Assembly (NCBI GenBank): GCA_018263655.1
Contig: JAANWY010000307.1
Span: 1 to 9,675, forward strand
Length of the DNA: 9,675 nt
DNA from: Anaerolineales bacterium
Lineage (GTDB): Bacteria > Chloroflexota > Anaerolineae > Epilineales > JAANWY01
Direction of reading: 5' to 3'
Positions 1 through 5,857 of the stretch are shown here, one piece after another. The notes below the pieces were generated by a model. The model saw only the letters and a list, made by a program, of their open reading frames with translations, searched no databases and was not told the origin of the DNA. The translations under genes were made by a program, and so were the position numbers. Position 1 is the stretch's first letter. Each line of letters starts with the position of its first letter.

Positions 1-36
1 ACTTGTCCGCGATCACGACCGTAAGTTCAAAAAGCG

Positions 37-63
37 AGATCGGAAGAGCAGATCGGAGAGCGT
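37..63. other. Illumina-adapter-like artefact (two tandem stems)
   Basis: Bases 37-49 read AGATCGGAAGAGC, identical to the common 13-base stem of Illumina TruSeq-type adapters. They are followed immediately at 50-63 by AGATCGGAGAGCGT, the same stem continuing as in the read-2-side adapter (…GAGCGT) but with one A missing. Two adapter starts in a row at a contig end are best explained by adapter dimer or read-through retained in the assembly. Bases 1-36 on the far side may therefore not be contiguous with the rest of the window. The identification relies on memory of the adapter sequence; the match itself is seen directly. Confidence 0.85.
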
Positions 64-67
64 TTAG

Positions 68-325
68 AGTCACACGGACTTCATCCTGGCCAACTGGGAG
101 CTAGCGGCGGCTGCCTCCTGGAAGGGCTATCAGCAGGAGGGGCGGGGCGCCATCGTCCTCGACGTCGCCGGCGTCGAGGAATCCCCAGAATGGGCACCGC
201 GCTTCGTCGCCGGCAGTGGCACGCCGCCAGACGCAGTCGGGTCTGAATGGAAAAACGCCGAGCGCGAGCGGACCTTGGCTGCCCACGCCGCTAGCGGCGC
301 CGGCGCCGGTTGTCATCCCAGGTAG
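68..325 (+). CDS. 3' fragment of an unrecognised protein-coding gene
   Basis: An open frame of 85 codons runs from just after the adapter-like junction to a TAG at 323-325. It has no plausible start: the same frame has a TAG at 65-67, inside or next to the artefact. It reads DFILANWELAAASWKGYQ and continues through GRGAIVLDVAGVEE. Third codon positions are almost all G or C over the first 40 codons, as expected for real coding sequence in this genome. I take it as the C-terminal part of a gene whose 5' end was lost at the chimeric junction. The run 'GYQ..GRGAIVLD' resembles small uncharacterised proteins I associate with Cyanobacteria and Chloroflexota, but I cannot name a family. The last 25 residues (rich in Ala and Gly) look less constrained. 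The gene could also be intact in the genome and only broken in this assembly. Confidence 0.45.
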   Translation, partial: SHTDFILANWELAAAASWKGYQQEGRGAIVLDVAGVEESPEWAPRFVAGSGTPPDAVGSEWKNAERERTLAAHAASGAGAGCHPR

Positions 326-407
326 GGGGAGCGCCGAGCGGGTCATGGGGGGTGGGGCGCGGTCGACGGGCGGCCATCGAGGTGAGCAGGCCTTAACAGC
401 CAGCGGG

Positions 408-695
408 TTAATAGAAACGGTGCGGGCCGGGTTTGAAGCAATCGCAGACCATCGGGCCAGTAACATCAGCATTTCATTGGGGGATGCGCTGATGAGTGGC
501 TTTGCGATGTTTGCATTGAAGGATAGCTCGCTGCTAGCATTTGATAACCGGCGCGCCAAAGATGGCAACTTGAAGCGCCTATACCGGATCGAAGACATTC
601 CCAGTGACACGCACATGCGAACGATCCTGGACCCGGTGGCGCCGCTGGACTTGAAAGCGCTATTCAAGACCATCTCATCAATCAAGTGCCTTTGA
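408..695 (+). pseudogene. Truncated transposase, N-terminal part only
   Basis: The frame ending at the TGA at 693-695 encodes a segment typical of the N-terminus of a DDE transposase group common in Cyanobacteria, Planctomycetes and Chloroflexota. It contains FEAIADHRASN, then DALMSGFAMFALKDSSLLAFD, then NLKRLYRIEDIPSDTHMRTIL and DPVAPLDLKALF. In that group these blocks precede the catalytic domain of a protein of about 400 or more residues. Here the similarity stops after 'LKALFK' and the frame closes eight codons later, so the DDE catalytic core is absent. The frame is open upstream to a GTG at 216, but residues before about 408 are low-complexity (Gly, Ala, Pro) and lie outside the family match, so I start the remnant near 408. 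No terminal inverted repeats or target duplication were found. Family assignment is from remembered sequence patterns. Confidence 0.6.
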
Positions 696-942
696 ATGCC
701 TCTAATCAAGATGTCCTGCCTCGAAAGGCTCGGTCGCAACCATGTCCCACTCGATCTCTTCTGGCTCATCGTCGGCGTTTGTTCGCTCTTCCCGGATGAG
801 CCGGCCTGTGCCTTGGGCAGACAGGCCAGTCCCATAGCCCCGGTCACTCGTCCTCCGGCAGATCGCTTTCTTCCCACACCGTCCGACCCCATCTTTCCAG
901 ATTTCTTAACTACGAGCATTTTCCTGTCACCAAATACAGTGC

Positions 943-948
943 TATAAT
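943..948 (+). promoter_or_regulatory. -10 box TATAAT before the PIN remnant, inside a direct repeat
   Basis: A perfect TATAAT lies six bases before the ATG at 955, which predicts transcription starting at or next to that ATG, i.e. a leaderless message. The box is embedded in two copies of AGTGCTAT (938-945 and 949-956) separated by AAT; the second copy ends inside the start codon. No convincing -35 hexamer is present at the right distance (920-925 is tttcct). Repeats over the -10 of toxin-antitoxin promoters commonly serve as antitoxin operators, so this may have been the operator of the adjacent module. Confidence 0.55.
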
Positions 949-954
949 AGTGCT

Positions 955-1134
955 ATGGTTGATGTTTCCCTGGCGCGGGCCGTTGTGGATACTAACGTCG
1001 TCTTTGAAGGTCTCACCCAACGCGGCGGTGCCACCGTCATTACCTCGAATGCGCGAGACTTTCGAGCGGCCAGGGAAGCGTTAGGCTTGCGAGTGGTCAC
1101 GCCCGTCGAGGCTGCCATCCCGCTAGCAGGTTAA
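955..1134 (+). pseudogene. Internally deleted PIN-domain toxin (59 residues)
   Basis: The reading frame encodes 59 residues. The first part, ARAVVDTNVVFEGLTQRGG, is the N-terminal strand of a PIN ribonuclease of the 'putative toxin-antitoxin system toxin component, PIN family' type (first catalytic Asp in VVDTN). The second part, ATVITSNARDFRAAREALG, followed by LRVVTPVEA, is the C-terminal end of the same fold (ITSNARDF carries the last acidic position). The middle of about 80-90 residues, with the helices and the central catalytic Asp/Glu, is missing and the two ends join in frame. Complete members are about 130-150 residues, so this product should be catalytically dead. The join lies at GGCGGTGCC, compatible with deletion between short repeats (inference). 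It has its own TATAAT box at 943 and is followed 13 bases later by the antitoxin-like gene, which fits a decayed toxin-antitoxin locus. It is too short for many gene callers. Confidence 0.7.
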
Positions 1135-1147
1135 GTGAGGGACCGAG

Positions 1148-1588
1148 TTGTCAGGAGTGGGTAATGAGTCGATTAAGGGGATTCCAGAATTTAAAACCTC
1201 CCAAAAACCCAAGATTTCTGAGGATAATGGGCCATTTTTGGGAGGTTTATTTCCCTGGAAGTCCCTAACCATGCGTTTGCCGGACACGTTGCATAATCAA
1301 TTGACAGTCCTAGCCAACCGTGAAGGGATTTCATTGAATCAGTACATCGTATACGCCCTCACGCGCCAGGCGACGTTGGCATACTTGGTCGAAGCGGTGC
1401 CTGAAGGAGCGGTGGCACAACAGCATGCCTCATTCACGGCACTGCTAGAGAGTCTAGGGCAGGCGACGTTTGAAGAAATCGAGACGATGCTGGCCGATCG
1501 AGAGGATGTTGAGCCGGAGGAAGGGTTGACGTCTGAAGTGACGAGGCGTTTGCGGGAGCGCATTGCTGAGAGAAAACTACCGGCGTAG
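1148..1588 (+). CDS. HicB-like/ribbon-helix-helix antitoxin
   Basis: This is a probable antitoxin of the 'toxin-antitoxin system HicB family' type: a DNA-binding ribbon-helix-helix head followed by an acidic toxin-binding tail. The head is KSLTMRLPDTLHNQLTVLAN followed by REGISLNQYIVYALTR (strand, then two helices). The tail contains an acidic stretch ending …EDVEPEEGLTSEV and closes with TRRLRERIAERKLPA. The family match begins at the Lys codon at 1259. Translation from the TTG at 1148 has a good Shine-Dalgarno (GAGGG, 1137-1141) but adds 37 residues unlike the family and runs through an inverted repeat. The ATG at 1271 would remove half the DNA-binding strand. The codon where the family normally starts (M-K-S-L-T) is TGG (1256-1258), ten bases after a strong GGGAGG. 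No PIN gene follows it; the only toxin sequence is the dead remnant upstream. The protein family is fairly sure, the start is not. Confidence 0.72.
   Translation: MSGVGNESIKGIPEFKTSQKPKISEDNGPFLGGLFPWKSLTMRLPDTLHNQLTVLANREGISLNQYIVYALTRQATLAYLVEAVPEGAVAQQHASFTALLESLGQATFEEIETMLADREDVEPEEGLTSEVTRRLRERIAERKLPA
1194..1248. repeat. 14-bp perfect inverted repeat over the antitoxin Shine-Dalgarno
   Basis: The arms AAACCTCCCAAAAA (1194-1207) and TTTTTGGGAGGTTT (1235-1248) are exactly complementary. CCC at 1208-1210 can also pair with GGG at 1229-1231, leaving a loop of about 18 bases. The right arm contains GGGAGG (1240-1245), the only strong ribosome-binding sequence near the family-conserved start of the antitoxin. 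As RNA the hairpin would hide it; as DNA it could be an operator. It could also be a weak terminator for the PIN remnant, since the right arm lacks a trailing T tract. Confidence 0.85.
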
Positions 1589-1775
1589 GCGGGCAGCCGT
1601 CAGCAGAAGAGGTGTGCAGAAAACGGCGGGGGTTGGTGTTGCATGGGGAGAAGGCCGGCTAACGCGTGCTGCACCCGACGCGGCGGATCGAGGCTCCAAC
1701 TCCCCTTGGAAATCTATTAGGTCTTTGGGGCGTTTCACACGCTGGAATCCCCTTAGTGCACATTGAGGGCATACT
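1589..1775. other. Intergenic region before secA
   Basis: No gene is supported in these 187 bases. The frames that cross them have no recognisable protein. Bases 1658-1680 (GCTAAC…GTGCTGCACCCGACG) resemble one end of the attC-like palindromic elements scattered through some Chloroflexota and cyanobacterial genomes, but no matching GTTAG end follows. GAGGG at 1765-1769 is the Shine-Dalgarno for secA, six bases before its ATG. I could not identify a convincing -35/-10 pair for secA. Confidence 0.4.
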
Positions 1776-4700
1776 ATGATTCGTAATCTTCTAACCAAAG
1801 TTCTGGGTGATCCGAACGAAAAGGAGCTGGAGCGTATTCAGCCCATCGTCGACGAGATCAACGCGCTTGAGCCGGAGATGGAGGAGCGCTCACAGAAAAA
1901 GATGCAGGCGCGTACCGAAGAGTATCGGCAGACGATCACCGAGGCTCGGGAGGTTGTGGAACAAGAGTACGCCGCCGCTGATCTGACGGACTCCGTCGTA
2001 GAGGAGGAGTTCACAGAGCGGCTCCACGAGGCCGAGGAAGCCGTCATGGAGGAGATTTTGCCAGAGGCCTTCGCTATGGTGCGTGAGGCCTCTGTGCGCA
2101 CGACGGGGCTCCGTCACTACGACGTGCAGCTCATCGGTGGTGTCGTCTTGCACGAGGGTAAGATCGCCGAGATGAAGACCGGTGAGGGCAAGACGATTGC
2201 CGCCGCCTTGTCGCTGTACGTTAACGCGCTGGGCGGCCACGGCGCCCACCTGGTCACCGTCAACGATTACCTGGCACGCCGTGACGCCGGCTGGATGGGC
2301 CAGATTTACCACTACCTGGGCCTGAGCACGGGCTTCATTGCCCACGACGTTTCTGCTCTTTACGATCCCGCCTACGTTGACCCGAAGGCGAATCAGGAAG
2401 ACGAACGGCTGGTCCACATGCGGCCGTGCTCGCGGCGCGAAGCGTACGAAGCCGACATTACCTACGGCACCAACAACGAATTCGGCTTCGACTACCTGCG
2501 CGACAACATGGCGACCGATCCGGCGCGCCTCGTACAGCGCGAACTACACTACGCCATCATCGACGAGGTGGACAACATCCTCGTCGACGAAGCGCGCACG
2601 CCCCTCATCATCTCCGGGCCGGCCGAGACCCCGTCCGACGAATACCAGCGCTTTGCACAGTTAGTGCGCGGGTTCAAGCGCAATACGGCTGGCGAAGAAG
2701 AACCGCCAACCGGCGACTTCGACATCGATGACCGGACCCAATCGATCACGTTGACGGAGCCGGGTATTGCCAGGGTTGAGCAGATGCTGCCAGAGATCGA
2801 CATCGAAGCCGGCGAGAGCATCTACGACCCTCAGTACTACGAGCTGACGCACTACATTGAGAATGCTCTCAAAGCGCAATTCGTCTTCCAGCGCGATAAG
2901 GACTACATCGTCCAGAACGGCGATGTCGTCATCGTTGACGAGTTCACCGGTCGTCTGATGCCGGGCCGGCGCTGGAGTGACGGACTTCACCAGGCGGTGG
3001 AGGCCAAGGAGGGGGTTCAAGTTCAGCGTGAGAACGTAACGATGGCCACCATCACCCTCCAGAACCTGTTCCGCATGTACTACAAGCTGGCCGGCATGAC
3101 GGGTACAGCTAAGACCGAGGAGGACGAATTCGCCCGCATCTACGGGCTCGACGTGATCGTCATCCCGACGAACGAACCAGTGATTCGCGACGACCACGCC
3201 GATCAGGTCTACAAGAGCATCAACGGTAAGTTCAACGCTGTGGTGCGTGAGATCCACGAGATGCACCAGCAGAACCGGCCCGCTTTGGTCGGCACCACTT
3301 CGGTGGAGACATCTGAGCTCCTCAGTAGCTTGCTTGAGCGCCGGCGTCTTGACCACGAGGTGTTGAATGCCAAGCGGCATACGCGGGAGGCAGCCATCGT
3401 AGCCCAGGCCGGCCGGCCGGGTGCGGTGACCATTGCCACTAACATGGCCGGCCGCGGCACGGACATCATACTGGGCGGTAACGCGGAGGGGTTGGCTTCA
3501 CGCTTGGTCGAGGAACGATGCTTCGAGCGCGACGATTTGGAGCGGCTGGCGGCGTACGTCGTGGGCACCCAGGCCGACAAAGCTCGCCGGGCGGCAGAGC
3601 ACAATCAGGCCCTGTCTCCCGACCTCATCGATGGCTTGGAGGATTCGCGTCAGGAATACAAGACGGCCATCCAGGAGGTCGATGATGTCGGTTTGACTGC
3701 ATACTTGGCCAAAGACTTGCAGGCAGGACACGACGTCGACTGGGATACGGCCCGCCAGGTCGTGCGTGCCCTCAGCGACGGATCACAGGACTTGGCGCGC
3801 CGGCTCCTGGAACAGCATCCGCGCGCGGAGGTTATCGTTGCTGAGACTCACAGCCGACTGATGGATTTGATGGAGTACCGCGCCGCCCAGGACAGCGGTC
3901 GCGGTCTGTCAGACTTCTTGGCCCATCGACTGTACGAAGCGCACTACAATGCGCGCGCGGCGTTGGTGCGTGCTGTATTGGCCGGCCGGCTGGAACGGGC
4001 CCAGGGAATTGTCGAGGAGACGCCGGCTCTGTCGCCGGAACTGATCGGAGAGATCCAGGCGGTGAAAGAGCAGTGTGAGCGTGATCAACAGCGGGTTATT
4101 GGAGCCGGCGGCCTGCACGTCATCGGGACCGAGCGACACGATGCGCGACGCATCGACAACCAGTTGCGCGGTCGTTCGGGCCGGCAGGGCGACCCAGGCT
4201 CGTCGCGGTTCTACCTGTCACTGGAAGACGAGCTGATGCGCCGGTTTGGCGGCGATCGCGTCAAGGGCATCATGGAGCGCGTTGGTCTCGAGGAGGACAT
4301 CCCGATCGAATCCGGCATAATCGACCGTACTATCGAAAATGCTCAGGAGAAGGTCGAAGGTTACAACTTCGATATTCGAAAACACCTCGTCGAGTACGAC
4401 GATGTGGTCAGCAAGCAGCGCGAGGTGATCTACAAGAAGCGCCGCGCGATCCTGGAAGGCAAGATCGATACTTCGACAGAGCTCAGCACAGGCCTGGATG
4501 AAGAGGTGAAGGGCTACTTCCGGGACGAAATTGCCGACATGCTGGATCGCTACCTGGTTGACTACGCAGAATGGATGGCGCAGCAGATTGACCAGGCGGT
4601 GCACGATTTCACCTCGGCGACCACGGACGAGGTCAATCTGGATGGTGTTCTGCAGCGGTTGCGGGGTATCTTGCCGGCTGTTGAAGAACTCGATTACAAC

Positions 4701-5675
4701 ATGCTGGTCGAGCTGGACGATCACGAACTGCGCCGCGAGCTAAACTATTTGATCGCGCCCAGTGTTGATGAGCGTAACCCAGTTCGACTGCTGAGTCGCG
4801 ATGCCCAACGGATCGTGGCCCTGATGCCCCGCATGCCCGAGCTAGGCTCTGGTCAGCTGAACGCAAGCGTTCGAGAGAAAGCCCGCGAGGCGTTCTTCGA
4901 GGAGACACGCGAAGCGTTCAAGCACTTCACGGGAGGCTATCTGGAGCAATCGACGGCCGATGATGTCTGGGCTGACATGGCGGACGCCGTCGATACGACG
5001 TTTGACGAGGTGTCGGTGGCCAATCTGACAGCCGCTCAGCAACGCCGGCAGCAGCAGGCCCTGGCCGAAAACCTACGCGATGCGGTGAACGAGGCGATGG
5101 TGCGCGCCTGGTCGGAGCTCACCGAAGACCAGATCGAATCCATCATCATGTTCCGGCTTGATGAGATGCTCGATCAGTGGTGTCAACTAATCGGTAACGA
5201 AGATTTGGAGACTTTCGAGCGCTGGTTCCTCCTGTCGACTATCGATGATCAGTGGCGCCAGTACCTGACTGCCATGGACGACTTGCGGCAGGGTATAACG
5301 CTGGAGACTTTCGCCCAGCGCGACCCGCTCGTCGAGTTCAAGCGCCGCGGTTTCGCCATGTTCGCCGAGTTGCAGGAAAACATCCATCGCAGTGTCGTAT
5401 ACGATTTCTTCATCCAGTTGCCCAATCACCAGGCCTGGGTCGAGCAGCAGCGTGCGGCGGCGCAGATGCGCGAGCGAGCGGCTATGTCCGAGTACGAGGT
5501 GGAGCAGCGGCAGACGGGAGGCGTGACAGTCCGCCGTGAGATGCCCAAAGTCGGGCGGAACGATCCGTGTCCATGCGGATCGGGCAAGAAGTACAAGCAC
5601 TGCCACGGCCGGCCCCAGAAGCAGGAGGCTGCGGCCGGCAGTGGTCGTCGTCGCCGTCGCCGCCGGCGCCGCTAG
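1776..5675 (+). CDS. secA: Protein translocase ATPase SecA, unusually long (1299 residues)
   Basis: SecA is the ATPase that drives unfolded preproteins through the SecYEG channel at the inner membrane. Visible motifs are Walker A MKTGEGKT (133-140), YGTNNEFGFDYLRDNM (230-245), Walker B DEVD (263-266) followed by DEARTPLIISGP, VDEFTGRLMPGRRW (387-400) in the returning part of NBD1, TTSVETSE (507-514), MAGRGTDI (557-564) and GTERHDARRIDNQLRGRSGR (784-803). The C-terminal zinc ligands CxCx8CH are at 1265, 1267, 1276 and 1277. The order NBD1, preprotein cross-linking domain (about 225-375), NBD2, scaffold/wing domain, linker and zinc tail is canonical, so it is probably functional. It is 340-470 residues longer than usual. 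About 210 residues (569-778) separate MAGRGTDI-LGGN from GGLHVIGTERH, where E. coli has about 37. The wing region between KQRE (880) and DDQW (1157) is about twice the usual size. The tail ends in nine arginines. The ATG follows GAGGG with good spacing. Confidence 0.98.
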   Translation: MIRNLLTKVLGDPNEKELERIQPIVDEINALEPEMEERSQKKMQARTEEYRQTITEAREVVEQEYAAADLTDSVVEEEFTERLHEAEEAVMEEILPEAFAMVREASVRTTGLRHYDVQLIGGVVLHEGKIAEMKTGEGKTIAAALSLYVNALGGHGAHLVTVNDYLARRDAGWMGQIYHYLGLSTGFIAHDVSALYDPAYVDPKANQEDERLVHMRPCSRREAYEADITYGTNNEFGFDYLRDNMATDPARLVQRELHYAIIDEVDNILVDEARTPLIISGPAETPSDEYQRFAQLVRGFKRNTAGEEEPPTGDFDIDDRTQSITLTEPGIARVEQMLPEIDIEAGESIYDPQYYELTHYIENALKAQFVFQRDKDYIVQNGDVVIVDEFTGRLMPGRRWSDGLHQAVEAKEGVQVQRENVTMATITLQNLFRMYYKLAGMTGTAKTEEDEFARIYGLDVIVIPTNEPVIRDDHADQVYKSINGKFNAVVREIHEMHQQNRPALVGTTSVETSELLSSLLERRRLDHEVLNAKRHTREAAIVAQAGRPGAVTIATNMAGRGTDIILGGNAEGLASRLVEERCFERDDLERLAAYVVGTQADKARRAAEHNQALSPDLIDGLEDSRQEYKTAIQEVDDVGLTAYLAKDLQAGHDVDWDTARQVVRALSDGSQDLARRLLEQHPRAEVIVAETHSRLMDLMEYRAAQDSGRGLSDFLAHRLYEAHYNARAALVRAVLAGRLERAQGIVEETPALSPELIGEIQAVKEQCERDQQRVIGAGGLHVIGTERHDARRIDNQLRGRSGRQGDPGSSRFYLSLEDELMRRFGGDRVKGIMERVGLEEDIPIESGIIDRTIENAQEKVEGYNFDIRKHLVEYDDVVSKQREVIYKKRRAILEGKIDTSTELSTGLDEEVKGYFRDEIADMLDRYLVDYAEWMAQQIDQAVHDFTSATTDEVNLDGVLQRLRGILPAVEELDYNMLVELDDHELRRELNYLIAPSVDERNPVRLLSRDAQRIVALMPRMPELGSGQLNASVREKAREAFFEETREAFKHFTGGYLEQSTADDVWADMADAVDTTFDEVSVANLTAAQQRRQQQALAENLRDAVNEAMVRAWSELTEDQIESIIMFRLDEMLDQWCQLIGNEDLETFERWFLLSTIDDQWRQYLTAMDDLRQGITLETFAQRDPLVEFKRRGFAMFAELQENIHRSVVYDFFIQLPNHQAWVEQQRAAAQMRERAAMSEYEVEQRQTGGVTVRREMPKVGRNDPCPCGSGKKYKHCHGRPQKQEAAAGSGRRRRRRRRR

Positions 5676-5679
5676 GTTT

Positions 5680-5834
5680 GCAGCAATTCTGATTATGGCA
5701 CAAAATCGGGTGCTGGCCGTGCAAGAAGCATGCTGAGTAGGCGACAGCCGTATCGAAGTGTGCTTCTTGCGCGGCCAGCACGCTTCGATACGCCTACTAC
5801 TCAGCATGCTGGCCGCCATAATCAGAATTGCTGC
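5680..5834. repeat. 155-bp complex inverted-repeat element with two alternative pairings
   Basis: The ends are a perfect 20-bp inverted repeat (A 5680-5699, A' 5815-5834). Inside, one folding pairs C 5727-5740 with C' 5797-5810 (14 bp, perfect) and D 5749-5764 with D' 5777-5792 (16 bp, one G.U), nested to form one long hairpin with a 12-base loop. A competing folding pairs B 5710-5734 with B' 5757-5781 (21 bp with one G.U, extending to 25 with two more wobbles). B overlaps C, and B' overlaps D and D', so the two states exclude each other or would form a pseudoknot. The element begins four bases after the secA stop and ends 23 bases before the Uma2 start. TAGG at 5673-5676 and 5835-5838 might be a 4-bp target duplication. 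There is no T tract, so it is not a standard terminator. A non-autonomous mobile element (MITE-like) or a structured RNA/read-through barrier are the main candidates. Confidence 0.93.
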
Positions 5835-5857
5835 TAGGCTTGGGAAGGAGGACGCAC

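Noticed and set aside
702..905. Minus-strand stretches such as VWEESDLPEDE and RLIREERTNADDEPEEIEWD in two different frames
   Set aside because: They look protein-like and acidic, as in small antitoxins, but lie in different frames with no start codon or ribosome-binding site joining them and no family I can name. At most this is a frameshifted relic; not supported enough to annotate.
101..919. Long minus-strand open frame of 272 codons across the left end
   Set aside because: It lies antisense to both the gene fragment (68-325) and the transposase remnant, has low-complexity composition (Ser, Arg, Ala, Pro) and shows no recognisable domain; best explained as a GC-rich shadow frame.
696..947. 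83-codon plus-strand frame following the transposase remnant
   Set aside because: It starts immediately after the stop of the remnant, has no Shine-Dalgarno and no recognisable sequence, and does not continue the transposase in another frame as far as I can tell.
1563..1766. 67-codon plus-strand frame overlapping the end of the antitoxin gene, where a PIN toxin would be expected
   Set aside because: Its sequence shows no PIN motif (no DTN, no ITxNxxDF) and is rich in Arg and Gly; treated as non-coding.
2661..3380. 239-codon minus-strand frame inside secA
   Set aside because: It is antisense to conserved SecA motifs and its residues mirror the SecA codons; a typical shadow in GC-rich sequence.
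1776..5675. SecA length as a result of gene fusion or frameshift
   Set aside because: All canonical motifs occur in order in one frame and the extra residues fall at known variable positions, so insertion within a normal SecA is the simpler reading.
5680..5834. Reading the inverted-repeat element as an ordinary intrinsic terminator for secA
   Set aside because: No T tract follows the stem, the arms are far longer than a terminator needs, and the crossing internal arms are not explained by termination.
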